Below, one piece after another: positions 11,522 to 24,056 of a stretch of DNA of 64,000 bases. A program made the position numbers and the translations under genes. Every line of letters starts with the position of its first letter. Within the stretch, counting starts at the first letter, position 1. Origin of the DNA: Epinephelus fuscoguttatus. Lineage: Eukaryota; Chordata; Actinopteri; Perciformes; Serranidae. The notes under the pieces are model-generated. The model was given only the letters and a program-made list of their open reading frames with translations. It did no database searches and was not told the origin of the DNA. The stretch lies in contig NC_064764.1 in NCBI RefSeq assembly GCF_011397635.1, positions 40,352,955 to 40,416,954 on the forward strand, read 5' to 3'.

Positions 11522-14500
11522 GCAAGTTCACTGTAAAGGGTGTTAAAGGTGGAGGGTAGATGATGCTTGGAAGTTAAAGTCTTACACTTTGATATTTCTG
11601 TTGTATTTCTACACTTATTTTGTGAGATTCGCTGTGTCTGAAATCTCATACTATGCACCACATACCCAATATGTGTGCTATGGTTTAACAAACTTTTATA
11701 TACACAATCAGTGGTATCTTTTGGGAAGCACTGAGCTGTGATTACTGCGCCGCTCTCTGAGAGCCTCCTTGCCGGTTGGAGACGCATAACTATAATAACC
11801 AGTGCCAAATTTAGCTCTAGCGGTGTCTACAAGCATTATGAACCTCTCCAGTTTGGTTGGGTTTTTCCATCACCTCTGTAGGAGTAGTTACTTTGGATGT
11901 AAGAAAATATGAATCACAGGCAAACTTGTTGTGTAACGTAACATCACAGGCATCTTGGTCACCAGGTGATGCTTGAATTAGCTAAATGCTAGAGCGCCGG
12001 GTAGAGTGTGCACCTTTAAAGGCTCATTTATGCTCAATGTTAGATATGGAGACAGAGACGTATAGAGCCTTCTGTCCGCACTCTGGTCATTTCTGTCCAT
12101 ATTTGTGCATGTTTTCCGAAAGCTTACAGTTACAGACGAAACAAGGCAGTACCACTGGAGATCGTGGAGGCAGTGTGGCATAGTTTAAGCTAGATATGAC
12201 TGTAGGAGACGACAAAGAAATTTAAATAATGGTGGAACGTAACAAATTGGTGATATAGTGACAATAATTCTCCATCCACATGTCGGGATGTATTTAATGG
12301 CCTCACAGACTGCCATCATCTGCAATGCTGTCTCTATTTAAAGGTCCAATATCATAACCTACTCCACTGTCGCCTTGTTTGTTCTTGTGTGAAACTCTGA
12401 CTCCGCCCTCTAGTGCCATCTATTGGCTGTATTTACACCGACATAAAGGACACATGAAAGTATGAGGGCAGTGATGTTTTTGGAGTATAAATGAGCCTCA
12501 CTCCTTAATGCAGTGACCCAGGTTTGAGTCCAGACTAGAGCACCTTTATTGCGTGTCCTCCCCTTTCAAAAATATATATTTTTAACAGTGATAAATGCTA
12601 ACATCACCATGCTAACAAGCGGGTGTTTAGCAGGTAAAATTTCCCAGCATGCTATCAAAATAGTTTTGGAGATATTTCAGTCTGGATCAGAGTGGTGGAG
12701 TGACCAAACCATGTTGTGCCCAAAACAAAACTCCTTAACTGTAATATGTCATCCATCTGTGATGATTTCCCCACAACAATACGTCATGTAATGTTTGCTA
12801 AATTGCACATCAGGCGGAGGACTCATGATCAAAGTTATTCATGGTTTTTATTACTTAATGACATAGCAGCACAGCCTCTTTGCTGTTGTAAACACTGTAG
12901 TCACTACGACACTGCATTGTGGGATATTTATGCCAGCGTAGTGTCCAATGTTTGTATACTGCAATATTTCACACAGGTGCTGAGGTTCTGGACATACAAA
13001 AAGATCTCACATGCTGTTTTAGTCGACTAAATAACATGTTAGTGCGGAATTTCAGATGCAGCCATTGTCATTTTTCATTTAGCGTCTGTCTGAACAAAAA
13101 CATTATGTAACTCAAATGTCACGTCTGTATCTTGAGTGTAGCTGAATACAAGTTTTAATAGTCAGAAAGCGTGAAGGAGTAGAGGTGGACGGGTGTGCAG
13201 GGACGTACCTCGGCACAGCTCCGAGGACGATCAGATTGGCCTTCTGCTTGTTGTTTCCAATGACAGCATTCTTCATGTCACTGTGAAGCCAGACAGACAC
13301 ACACAGATGAGGACCCTTCTCTGCAATCTACTTGAGGCAACTGAGACAAATTTGAAATCAGTAGCAAAAGTTTAAGTGTTGAAATGGTAACCCAGATAAT
13401 GGCCTGTAGCATACAGCGTAATTCTATGCAGTTTGCAGGGATTTTTTTCTAACAGCATAAACATGTAGGTGCAAAAGAACAAGATGTGAAGTTAGGTAAT
13501 AAGGCAGTGACAATCTGGGAACTTGTCAGACGTCAGATCTTTAGAGAACTTATGACAGAGGGCAGCCAGGCCGACATTTCCATAATGAAACACAGGAGAT
13601 TTACATAAAGCAGATGTTCCACATGTTGTTGTCGGACACAGAACGAGCCGCTTCATTTGCATGCACTGCATTTGTTTTCCACGCAGCTTTTCCTCCGCTC
13701 TGCCAGCACCCCAGATGATATCATATAGCAGGTGAGTGAGGCTAATGGAAAAGTACAGCTGTAGCAGGCAGTCAAGTCAGTCAGGTGCTCAGCTAACGGA
13801 GTGCTACAAGCCGTAACCAGAGCTAGTCTCCTCCGAAGTTAAAAATAACGGTGAAACAGTCAGAGTCCAGGTCACCGCCATCGAGAGAGACAGCGAGAGT
13901 GAGAGATATGAAGTCACACTGATGAGTGAAATACATTTTGAAATAGATCGTCACATGAAAGCCTGTGCATGTAAACACAGAGGTCATGCTGCTCACTCAA
14001 CCAACACACAGGCACAGGAACTTAATCAGTGTTTGGCAAAGAAATAAGAATAAAAGAACATCAAGTCCACCCTCGTTCGGTGTGCTGGCTGTGAGATAGC
14101 AGCAATAGCTACTCTTCAAAATGTAGCCAACCACCTGAGAGGATGGGATGTCATTTACTGCCTCCTGCCCCAGAGAAGATGATATATATATAAAGTGCTG
14201 CTGGACTTACATGACTCCCTGCAGCACTTTCTGTGGGTCGGGGTCAAACAGTCTGTCAACATAATGGCGACTAGTGGCAGTGACTTCCTGTGTGGGGACA
14301 AATATAACAGAAACGTTAGAGACAATGTTCACTGACGTACATTTCCCACTTAGGGCGAACCTACTAGAAAGGCATTGTATCTTACTCAATTTCTCTCTCA
14401 CACAGCTACACACACACACACAGCAAAAAATAATAAATATAATGAACAGATTTGAACGTATTTACGAGCCATTCATACATTTCAAGATCAATTTAACATC

Positions 14501-17392
14501 AAACTAAAGTTGCCAGGCTGAGAGACCGAGCCTGTCGCACTACGTCTGCATAATCTGGAGCAACAACAAGAATTCAAAGACATTCAAATGTTAGGAAACA
14601 CAACTAAACCGTGTTAAATAATTACTGTTTGATCTTTCCTCATAAATAAAAGCATGCACACCAACACATACAGCAGCAGCCTCCATGGCAGGGCCCTTTA
14701 AAAAGCTGTTACACATAGCACCCAGTGGCCGCATGTGACACCAGAAAACTGTGTTTATATCATGGACAGCTTAAGCCAGAACTTTCTGCATGACCCCAGA
14801 GGAGCAAACCTCACCCTGCTGAAAACACACTGCTTCTATTGGCTTCTGGCGCCTGCACAGACCTGTCTTTGATATGCAGTCATTACATTTAGCTCAAATG
14901 TTTATCATATAAATACAGTACACACAACAACAGGGCTGCGTATGTTCAAAGGAGTAATAAAAGCCTCATGTATCTGCAGAGAACACTGCTGGAAGAACAG
15001 ATTTTTTACTTCACCCCAAATTAAAGCAAATACTTGTCTATAGCACAACCATGTGTGGGGCAATAAATGTGGACCATATCTATGTAGTCTGGCTTCGTCC
15101 TGAAATTGTAGTTTTGTGTAAATGTTATTATGGTTATTACCAGAATTCTGGGCTGTGATACACCTACATCATGCACAGTATTGTACTTTATAGAGACGCA
15201 CGATAATATGGGCACATCATCGGCTGATATTGGCTTTAAAATGAACTGACAGAATCAGCCAACATGCTTTTTCTTAATTTGCAAAATGAATGAATATTAC
15301 ACAGATTGAAAAGTACTGTACTTCATGCCTCTATCTGCGGGTGCGGCATCATGAAACGAGCATGGATGCATAATATGATGTTATTTCCACCACAGATGCA
15401 TCGGTTCCGGTCAAATGAGTTGTTACATATTGGCAAAAAATCCAGTATCATGCCTCCCTAGATCTTTGGCAATATGACAGGTCAAACTGTGTTAAGAGAA
15501 GAGAGAGATCTCTGGAAAATCTTGTTGTCAGCTTGTAAAACAACCATCACAAAGAGGCGGTACCAACACAATTAAATATATGATATGGCACTGTAAACTC
15601 ATTGGATGAGAACCTAAGAGGAGTGCTGTCGAGAGAAATGGGCACTGTTTACATGGCAACGACAAGGTAAGAGACTGAATCAATGAATATGTTGTTAAGG
15701 TCCTAGTTAAGGTTTCCATAAAACGTTCACTCCAGTGTTTATGGTTTTCTCCTTGCCTTGGTCTTATATTTAAGGAATCCAGCACCCAAAGCATGGTTTA
15801 AAAAACGGTCCGTCTGACTCTGTCTTAACTGCAACATGACTGAGTTTATGATGATAAATGAAAAAGACTAACACACTCCGAGGATAGTGTTCTACAACCA
15901 GGGGAACTCGGTGAATACTCTTTTGATTTTACACAATACATGTGACTGAATTCATTGTTGCTGCCTCTTCCAACAGTCGTTTTCAGGTTCCTGCTATTTG
16001 GGATCACCTTCACTTTATAGTTTGAGCTTTTTATGACTGTATTCCACCAGAAGTTTAACCCCTTCCTTTTCTGACCAGTATGGTTTCTTTGTCTTCTTCT
16101 CTTCTGCTATGTTTTCACCATCTCACTATAAGCCCACTTTGAGACACGATAACAGGGGTCACAAGCGTGAGTCCAAGCAAACAAACAATCTCCATGGAAA
16201 CTTTTACTGCTGTGAAATCTATTTCAACACATTAAATGAATTAACATTACTCCTTAACTAAAGAACCCCTTAGAATGATTCTGTGCAACTATGTAAGTCC
16301 CTCAGCTAAGGAGAAATTAAGCTTTAAGCGTCACACTTAAGGTGTTTTGTGCAACTGGTCCCAGATCCTGTCATATGTTTCTTTTGTTTTGCTCTGTATT
16401 TATTCTAACCCTTTAAATGCTTCTGTAATGCGTTTGTTATGGAAAGCATAAAAATAACATTTGTAAAAAAGGACAAGCTGTCACAATATCTAAGAGTCTC
16501 CCCTCTGCATGTCTCCAACGTGGGGGCGTTTCACTACTGAAGCCCTAACTATGCTCCTTTTCGCTAGCATTACCCTTTTAACGCTAACTTTAGCTAAGTT
16601 ACACCTGACAGCCACTGTCACCTGCTGAAAATAAACTGTAATACCACACTTTAGCTAACTGCTAGACTTTAGGCTGCTGATAAAGCTCATTTTGCCGGGT
16701 AGAAAACTCCTCAAGAAGTCGGCAATCCATGAGTTACAGTGTGTTAGCTTCGCTAGCTTAACCAGAAGCTAGTGGTTAGCCGATGTTACTTAGAGCACAT
16801 AACGTTAGCTAGCTTAAAATGGTAACTCCGCTGCTGTGATTAGCAAGCTGCAATGGTTTAGTACAAATAATGTCGGGTGACTGCTATTTTAAAAGCTAAA
16901 TCCTGCAACTTATCTTCCAATGTGCAATACGGGATAATTTAAGCGTGTTTGGAACAGTGAGGACTTAGCAGTTAGCTGCTAACTCATTTCGAGTGACACT
17001 GACAGGTACTTCGCTCGTTTGATTTTCTTTCCTTGATACACCGACGGCGCGAACGGACACATAACCCGCGTGCTTAGCTCGACATGTTCAGACCGTCCCC
17101 GCCCGTCCGGGCGAGGTCAGGACACAAAACTGTTCCCACCATCAGCGACGTAGGCGGACCGCTACAGCGCTATGTGTTGCAAAGCCTTTAACTTAGCTTG
17201 CAGGCTAACAGGACACATAAACCCTGCACACCTCTGACAGCTCCTAGCTCCTTCATGTGACCGAGCAAATGACACCAGCCGCGCACAGTTGGAGTGAGCA
17301 CACTGTTAGTTTGACAACGCTATTCAAAAATCATGAGTGACACTCACAGACAGCACACTGATGCGGAGAGGGGCCTCCAACAAGCACGCCAT
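1970..17392 (-). CDS. armc8: Armadillo repeat-containing protein 8 (CTLH/GID E3 ligase subunit)
   Basis: Complete gene, 22 coding exons, 673 codons, the length of the human long isoform. In transcript order: 17348-17392, 14211-14287, 13209-13280, 11302-11444, 11086-11183, 10873-10965, 10692-10772, 10508-10583, 9897-9987, 9743-9803, 9439-9639, 7891-7986, 7714-7796, 7052-7133, 6868-6954, 6679-6771, 6335-6484, 5663-5758, 5305-5400, 4987-5059, 2095-2188, 1970-2003. All junctions are GT-AG and the frame holds throughout. The protein starts [15 protein letters not shown] and ends QQYLA. Recognisable segments include [18 protein letters not shown], the armadillo-rich middle ([28 protein letters not shown]) and [16 protein letters not shown]8 is the animal counterpart of yeast Gid5, a scaffold that presents substrates to the CTLH ubiquitin ligase in cytoplasm and nucleus. 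The gene shares a head-to-head promoter with dbr1. Its introns carry nested transposons, a purine tract and CA/GT repeats at several splice sites. Confidence 0.95.
2776..4163 (+). mobile_element. Inner DNA element carrying a RecQ-like helicase fragment
   Basis: A perfect 14-bp inverted pair, CCTGGAAATCCAGA, lies at 2783-2796 and (as complement) 4149-4162. The 7-mer TAGCCAA occurs outside both ends (2769-2775 and 4164-4170) and may be the target duplication, although it leaves seven unmatched bases at the left end. Close to the right end, CCAGACCC and GGGTCTGG form a small hairpin. The unit sits wholly inside the hAT-like element and is therefore the younger insertion. It carries one recognisable reading frame (2995-3231). 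The superfamily is not known to me. Confidence 0.55.
2995..3231 (+). pseudogene. RecQ-family helicase N-terminal fragment inside a transposon
   Basis: The 78-residue frame from ATG 2995 reads [16 protein letters not shown], then [17 protein letters not shown], then [19 protein letters not shown], then ends. The second block matches the RecQ motif 0 region and the third is Walker A/motif I (TGYGKS). All later helicase motifs are absent, so it cannot be a working helicase. An in-frame upstream ATG at 2941 would add 18 residues that do not look conserved. Since it lies in a repeat in an armc8 intron, on the opposite strand, I read it as captured transposon cargo or the surviving start of a helicase gene of the element. 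No cellular function is claimed. Confidence 0.6.
6253..6320. repeat. TG microsatellite just downstream of the armc8 exon 17 donor
   Basis: Interrupted (TG)n with GTGAG variants. In the armc8 transcript it is a CA-rich tract that begins about 15 nt after the exon 17 donor (intron starts at 6334). CA repeats are known binding sites for hnRNP L. Confidence 0.85.
6835..6866. repeat. TG microsatellite directly at the armc8 exon 15 donor
   Basis: In the transcript the intron begins GTACACACAC, so the CA repeat overlaps the donor site itself (exon 15 boundary at 6868). Confidence 0.85.
10023..10500. repeat. Long GA-rich purine tract filling an armc8 intron
   Basis: About 480 bases made almost only of A and G on the plus strand, built from AGAGAAGAGAC, GTGAAGAGAAG and related 5-10 base units. 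A 35-base segment starting AAAAGTGAAGCTCAGAGGAA recurs at about 10020 and 10260, so there is a higher-order repeat of about 240 bases. The tract fills the intron between armc8 exons 8 and 9 (9988-10507), so the transcript there is almost pure pyrimidine. Such mirror-type homopurine tracts can form triplex (H-DNA) or R-loop structures. Confidence 0.9.
11268..11294. repeat. GT microsatellite after the armc8 exon 4 donor
   Basis: About 13 GT units. In the transcript it is (CA)13 starting about 6 nt into the intron after exon 4. Confidence 0.9.
11459..11518. repeat. CA microsatellite before the armc8 exon 4 acceptor
   Basis: Thirty uninterrupted CA units. In the transcript it is (UG)30, ending about 14 nt before the exon 4 acceptor at 11445. 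UG repeats in this position are binding sites of TDP-43 and CELF proteins in other genes. Confidence 0.92.
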
Positions 17393-17880
17393 CTCTCTTC
17401 CCCCGATCGAGCGCCCCAATCGGCGCAGCACTTTGCAGACACTCCGCCCCCCAGAGCAGCTGTGAGCGGCTTTTAAAAAAAGTAAGTGTAGCTGAATCCC
17501 GCCGCTCCTCGCTGGTGTTGGGCTGAAAACAGGTCCCTGTAATCCTCCGTCGGCTCGGCTGTAAACACTAGCAGCAGATATACAACAGAAAACAACACCG
17601 CTAACTTGGCGAGCTGTCTGTCACACAGTGGATTTGTCAATGAAGTAAATTTTGTTTATAAATGTGACGTAGGTGGTGTGTCGGTGTGGTAGATTCAACA
17701 CAATAACTTCACCCATACTAACTATCTAATAAATAAATAAAATTAAGATTATATACAGATTTTTTCACATTTAGCAATCAATACTATATACTCGCAAATA
17801 AATACGTAAATATAAATAACTGCGTTCAACATTTTTTGTGTTGAATCTGCTTCCGTTGATCAAAGCACTGATGACGTTTC

Positions 17881-17890
17881 GCGCATGCGC
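17881..17890. promoter_or_regulatory. NRF1-type palindrome
   Basis: Perfect GCGCATGCGC, the consensus of nuclear respiratory factor 1, just upstream of the presumed dbr1 5' exon and about 490 bases from the armc8 ATG. NRF1 sites are typical of vertebrate TATA-less housekeeping promoters. Confidence 0.7.
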
Positions 17891-18667
17891 TTTAGTGATA
17901 GCTGCGAGGTGGGAAAATTCATTCTATGGTGTCTCTTCATACTCGAGACATAAACATGATTTTCAGGAGAAGTTTCTAACTTTACGGAGCACACAACCCG
18001 ACAGACACTCTTCAGTTTTTCATTAATCACCGTAAGTGCTCAGTTTGTGTCCTTGTTTAGTTTTGTTTGTGTGTTAACGTGAGAAACATGGTTCACGACC
18101 GTTGGTGGTCGTTTTAACACCATGTAACGTTGAGGGGCATTTATAACCTTCGTAGCTTAGCTAGCTAATGCATGTTTTGTTATGTGGTTAGTTTTAGCAG
18201 TGAAGTTGCTAACTAACGGTGTGTTGTAAGTGACTACACTGGACAGACTAATTACTGCAAAGGCCTTGTGGACTCGCTGATTAGGCTGAATGCCAAGTAC
18301 AAACAGCCTCATGTGTCAGATAAAGGTGATACAATATACACGTTTTAAAGAGCTCCACAAGCCCAAAGTAACTGTACCCTAACGCCAGGTGCAGTGATGA
18401 AAGTGGACACAGACAGTCCTGCCACTCTAACAGCTTCTGTTCCCATGGATTTCATTTCATTGCCTCTCAGTACACCCTTTATTTAAATATGAAACTTAAC
18501 ACTGACTGTTCTGTGCTTACTCTGACTTAAAGATGATGCCTGCCACTGTATTGGAAAGTCCAACTCAAGCCCCCTATTATTTGAATTTACAGCAAGTTTA
18601 ACCAAAATAAAAAAATGAAGTCAACTCTCTGTACATTGACCGACAATACTGTTGATAGGCTTGAACC

Positions 18668-19331
18668 AGGGGCGTAAAAACAAACAGTGCAGTTGCACTG
18701 GAGCCTGTGGGAAGGGTTGGCCTTTGTAAATGATTTAGATTACCACCTCAGAACTACACTGTGTTTATATAAAAAAAGAAACTCAGATTAAATTAAAAAT
18801 GGTGCCATTTACTACAGGCTATTTGCCCTGGAAAATGCAAACCCATCACCATTATGATTTTCGTTTCTTTTTGGGGTGAAATAGTGAGTAGTAAGCTATA
18901 ACAAAATCAAGTGCTTATTCTACATAAACTATAAAAACATATGAATTAACTATATATTTATTAAATTAAATGAACGAATAATAAATAATGAATCATTTAT
19001 TATTTTCTTTGATATTTTGTCATGTACAGATCTGCAGTGATGATTGTTGTGTAGCCTATATGTTAATGTTGAAGTCTCTATTTGATCATGTGACAAGACG
19101 ATACGATGAAGGAGCTAGTTTATGCACAAAATCTGTCAAGACTGACAAGTTGAGCACATCTGCAGGTCCAGTAAGCAGTCATGCCTTTTAAACAGAAGCG
19201 GAAGTAAGAAAGAACAAGCAAGGAATGAATAGGAGGCATTTTTATAAACAGTTGCAAATGGTGTGTGTGTTTGTGCCTTGTAACTCGTAACTAGCATGCA
19301 CTGGGGCCCCTGGTAACCACCTTACTCCACT
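18668..19331. mobile_element. Insertion flanked by a 10-bp direct repeat
   Basis: GGCTTGAACC occurs at 18658-18667 and again at 19332-19341. The enclosed 664 bases begin AGGGGCGTAAAAACAAACAG and near the other end contain GCACTGGGGCCCCTGG, so the termini share a short inverted core (CAGGGGC). This fits an old non-autonomous DNA element. No coding frame of note. Confidence 0.5.
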
Positions 19332-20305
19332 GGCTTGAACCCAATATCAATTAATCAGCTGATTATTTTCTTAATTGTTGTAACAATAAAATGTAGGAAA
19401 AACACCTGAGGTGATGTTTGCAAATGATAGGTAGCCTATTATCTAATCAACCATCCAAAAACCCAAAGCTATTCACTTTGTTATCACGTATGACAAAGAC
19501 AAGCATAAAATTTTCACAATTATGAAGCATGAAAGCAGAAAATGTTTCTATATTTTGCCTAAAAAATGACAAATTATTCCAGAAAAAACAGTTGTCAGTT
19601 AATTTATTGTTGATTATTAGACGTATAGTTGCAGCTTTAATTTAATGTCAGACCCACTGACCTAAAACTTGGGCTGCGTGATATGGAGAAAAAAAATGCA
19701 AATATATCTGTATGTAAAAAGTCTCCCTTCTGAAAATAATTAAAATTAAGGTAAGATTCTCCGTCTTTTTGCTTTTTTTCCTCAATACCAAAGACAAGCA
19801 AATGTACACTGTAGGATAAATGTCAATTTTTATACCACATTTTACCTCAAAATCAGGATGCACTGCTGCGGCCCTAATTACTTTGACAGATACTGCAACT
19901 GCAATATGTGTCAGGATTTTAGTGGGAATGGTCATCTTTGCATTTCATTTTCAGTCTGTACCAAAAAAGCATGTTCCCTTACATCTGGAATATGATTTTT
20001 AGGCCAGGGCAGCTTTGTAGCATCACAATATCAATAATATTTGGATTAATTTTGCAGCCTTATTTAAAACCATGTTGTTACTCTCCTGTCATGGCTGATC
20101 CTTTTCAGTGAAAGGAATAGCACCACCAGTGTTTTGAACGTTGTGTTGTTTGTTTCCCCACAGATCACCAACCGATTATTTACAAAGGAGCCGTCCTCAG
20201 CGTCCCTGAGTGTGGAGGCTGACCGCCCCTCAGTGGGCACAGAATACAAACCAACCCTTACTGTGACTTTTATCTGGGGATCAGCAGCTCACCTATTTGT
20301 GCAGA

Positions 20306-23300
20306 ATGAAGATTGCAGTGGAGGGCTGTTGCCATGGCGAGCTAGACAAGATCTACGAGACAATCGGCTATTTGGAGAAGAAGGAAGGGGTGAAAGTGGA
20401 CCTGCTGCTCTGCTGCGGAGACTTCCAAGCAGTGCGAAATGAGGGAGACATGAAGTGCATGGCAGTACCTGCCAAGTACAGGACGATGCAGACCTTTTAC
20501 AAGTCAGTTCTCTGTTTAGTTTCAGTGTTTTAAAAGTGCAAGATGTCAGTGAGGGAGGTTAAAACTTTACTGTCTTTGTTGCAGATACTATTCTGGAGAG
20601 AAGAAGGCTCCGGTCCTGACCATCTTCATCGGAGGGAACCATGAGGCTTCCAACCACCTGCAGGAGCTGCCATATGGCGGCTGGGTGGCGCCCAACATCT
20701 ATTACCTGGGTAGGGACCACCTGACGTGAGCTGCTATTATTATTGTCTCTTCTATCTGTTAATCCCCAGTCCTGATTTAACCGTATTTCCATAGGTTATG
20801 CTGGTGTTGTCCGCTACAAAGGGATCAGAATTGGCGGCTTGTCTGGAATCTTCAAGTCCCGCGACTACAGAAGGGGTACGTTTTTATTTACTGTCTAATG
20901 GTTGAAGTTATAAACACTATGCATGCAGTATGTTTACAAGAAATGTGTGCTCTTTAAGGTCACCATGAATTCCCTCCATACAATCCTGATACACTTCGAA
21001 GTGTTTACCACATCCGAAATATTGAGGTTTTCAAATTGAAACAGGTAAATATCGTAGATTCAGCTTGTTCTCTTGCACACATTTAAAAAAAAATTATCTC
21101 AACAATATTTACTAATAATAATTCATAAACGCTTATCTCCACTAAGATCCAGATGCCTATCGACATTTTTATGAGCCACGACTGGCCTCGTGGAATCTAC
21201 CACTATGGCAGTACGGGCGAGTTGTTGCGAAAGAAGAAGTTTCTGCGTCAGGAGGTGGAGTCCAACACTCTGGGCAGTCCTGCTGCAGAGGAGCTCCTAG
21301 CTTACCTCCAGCCCAGCTACTGGTTCTCTGCTCATCTGCATGTCAAATTTGCTGCTGTTATGCAGCATCCGGTGAGAATCACAGTTTGTGTGCAGCGAGC
21401 TGAATTGTTGCTCCTGTCAGTATCAGCAGCTGATATGTCTTAGGTGTTGATTTTAATAATTCTGGGCACCAGTCTAATGTACCAGTATGTTACACCAACT
21501 CAGTGAATGCTCTTGTCTGTAGCCCAAAGGTAACGCTGCCCCACGTCTGACCAAATTCCTGTCGCTGGATAAATGTCTGCCCTACAGGGAATTCTTACAG
21601 GTGAGAGATTGTTGTGTTGAGGTCACAGTCTAGTTGAAGGTGTAGTGATCGTGCTAGGTGATGACATATACGCTTGTGTTGCAGATTGTGGATGTGCCAG
21701 ACAGACCGGGTTCATCTGAGGGTCTTGAGTATGATCCAGAGTGGCTTGCTATTCTGAAGGCCACCAACAGTCTGCAGAGGACCACTCCTAACCCCTGGAA
21801 CCCCCCAGAGAATAATGGCCTGCATGAACGGTACACAGATATTAAGACATATAATTACAGGTTCCCCACACATTAATTTGTTTGTGGCAGCCCTGCCACA
21901 GTGTCAGGCACATTGAAATTGAAACTTAACCATTTGTTAAGTTATAGACATAGAACACTGTTTTTTGTTTGTTTGTTTGTTTTTTTGAGCGCTTGCATTT
22001 TAGTATTGTCTTTGTCTTTTACACCCGACTGAAGAGAAAACCAGCTGCACTCCTTTGCATTCCTCTGTAGCAACTGCTTCTCTTATCCATCAATCTGATC
22101 TGATTAGCTTTGATCAGTCTGACCACAAACTGATCAGTTCTCCACCCCAAGGCTCAAACTTAACAACCTGCCCCTGCGGGAGAAGAAAGGTATACATGTG
22201 CTGGGTAAACGGACCCGCTAAAACCTCAATTTTAGAGAATGGGCACAGAATGAAGGAAAAACCTAGTGAGTTTCCCGTGTGTGTTTTAAATCTATTTTTT
22301 TCTGTTATGTGCTCATCTTACAGTTGCAGCACAATCAGCCCCGTACATGTTAACACAAAGCCTTTCTTTTTCATATTCAGTTTACTTTATTGTAAGACAA
22401 GACAAGCTCTTAATGGAAATTTTTCAGGACTGATGCTTAAAATAATGTAGCTGGTGTAATAGTTAATCAGCCAGTTGCTGAAAATTCCCTCTCATACTTT
22501 TGCAGCTTCAGCGTAGTTTTATATATGCATGGCACAAGTGCATGTGGGGTGTGTCCAACTCTGCTTTTGCAAAGTAAGGCACAAGGGGCAAAGGGGTTGT
22601 ATCCAGTCCCTTAATTAATCGTAGGTGTGTTTTGGGTGTGAGATTTATTCAGCCAATCAGAGTGTTGCCTACCATTCCCTTTAAAAGCCACTGGTGCCTG
22701 CACCTGCCACACTGCTGTTTACATGGTGGGTTTGGCAAAGTGGAGAAGCGAGCAGTTGTCTGCTGAGAGTAATGCAGTAACAGCAGTAAAACTGGGGACA
22801 TTTAAGCAGCAAAACTAAAAGCTGGAGTTTAAACTTGACAGAGGAAACAGACCTAAACTTTTAGCTGCTGAATTAATCACTGAAGTTATGCTGCTTCGAA
22901 ATGTTGTCTATTAAACTTGCTTGGCATGGAGTAAGTACACAGGCATTGGTTTTTTCATGTGCACCGTTTTTTTGATACGTATTTTATGATGTGCTTATAA
23001 TCATTTTATCTCAATACAGTTATGAGATTGTCATTAATATTTTACTTATTTTAAGACCTACATGCCCATGGGTGCACAGATGGACTAAGTACAGTTGCTA
23101 CATACACACCATGGGCGCTGGTCTTAAAAATGACAACTGCGTCAGTCTGAAACTAGTAACAACAGTTGTGCTGTGTTGTGTGCCCCTCTGCAGCAGGTGT
23201 AAGATGCTCAGTGACACAGCTGATGGGCTTGTACTTTTGATTCATGCTGTTTATTATATATGGATTGTCTGTACCCATCAGGTGGGACTTCAGACCCTCA

Positions 23301-24056
23301 GAGGTGGCCATGATGCAGGTAGTGGAGGATCTCAACGGTGACCTCGCCATTCCAGACAACTTCAGCCAGACTGTGACACCGTATGACCCCAACAGGCCTC
23401 AGCCCCACGCCGCTCCCAGCTGCAGCACCAACCCTCAGACCACTGAGCTCTGTGCCACGTTAGGTCTCACAGACCTCTACGCCTACGCCGGGCAGGGAGG
23501 CGGTGATCTGGGGAGAATTCAGGGCAGTACTGGAGGAGAGGAGGATGATGAAGATGGAAATAGTGTGGGAAGTGCAGATGAGCCCAGCGAGTACCCGACC
23601 GACACCTCAGGATTGTCCAATTCATTTAACCCTGATGAGATCACAATAGAGGATGAGTGGGAGGAAGAGGAGGGAAACGAGGAGGCTGAGGACAGGTCTA
23701 ACTCAGAGGCAGCAGTAAAGGGAGCTCAGCTCTCTGATGTACCTGTAGGTGAAGTCCACACCCCCAGCCGCATGGTTCTGCCTCCGCCCAAATCTGACGC
23801 CTCCCCCAATCTACTGTCCAAACTGATGAACCTGCCGCCTCCCTCTCACTCTACGCCAGCAACAGTCCGCACTAACTCTGGAGCAGAAAGGGAAGAACAC
23901 TGTGAGGATGATGTTGAAGATGCTTCAGCTGTACGTGTCCCAAAACGTACCAGTGACGAGGCCGAGGCTCCTGGCAGCAGAGGCCCGACTCCGAGAATCA
24001 AACGCAGGAACCAGGTCATCTATACGGCAGTGGAGGATGACGAGAGTGAGGGTTAG
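20306..24056 (+). CDS. dbr1: RNA lariat debranching enzyme
   Basis: Complete, 8 coding exons, 570 residues (human 544): 20306-20502, 20585-20709, 20795-20875, 20959-21044, 21147-21371, 21523-21600, 21685-21830, 23282-24056. DBR1 hydrolyses the 2'-5' bond of excised intron lariats in the nucleus so that they can be degraded or processed to snoRNAs and mirtrons. The metallophosphoesterase fold is clear: GCCHGELD at residues 7-14, [11 protein letters not shown] near 40, [10 protein letters not shown] with Asn84-His85-Glu86 at the same numbers as in human, SHDWPRG and SAHLHVKF. The first exon starts at ATG 20306 because [14 protein letters not shown] matches the family start; the frame stays open upstream but is not conserved. 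The last exon encodes an acidic, disordered tail ending in a basic KRRNQ nuclear-signal-like patch plus acidic residues, as in other vertebrates. Intron 7 (1.45 kb) holds nothing recognisable. The gene diverges from armc8. Confidence 0.96.

Larger units (their letters stand above)
17393..20305. promoter_or_regulatory. Bidirectional armc8/dbr1 promoter and dbr1 5' UTR intron
   Basis: The armc8 start codon (minus, 17392) and the first likely dbr1 exon are under 600 bases apart and diverge. A strong donor, CACC|GTAAGTG, at 18032 and an acceptor ending at 20163 suggest a dbr1 5' untranslated exon (roughly 17890-18031) spliced to the exon holding the dbr1 ATG; this is inferred from splice-site quality only. 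GC-rich sequence lies at about 17040-17160 and 17380-17530. The 2.1-kb presumed intron holds an insertion (18668-19331) and AT-rich sequence with no recognisable gene. Confidence 0.65.

Noticed and set aside
15660-16350. Possible MITE ending TTGTGCAACTGGTCCC in armc8 intron 1
   Set aside because: The right edge resembles a known fish repeat end, but I could not find a convincing inverted partner.
20134-20305. Open frame continuing upstream of the dbr1 ATG
   Set aside because: The extra residues do not resemble any DBR1 N-terminus. [14 protein letters not shown] matches the family start exactly, so the upstream part is taken as 5' UTR.
22055-22450. 131-codon plus-strand frame in dbr1 intron 7
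   Set aside because: It lies between two clearly joined dbr1 exons, shows no recognisable domain, and has composition like the surrounding intron.
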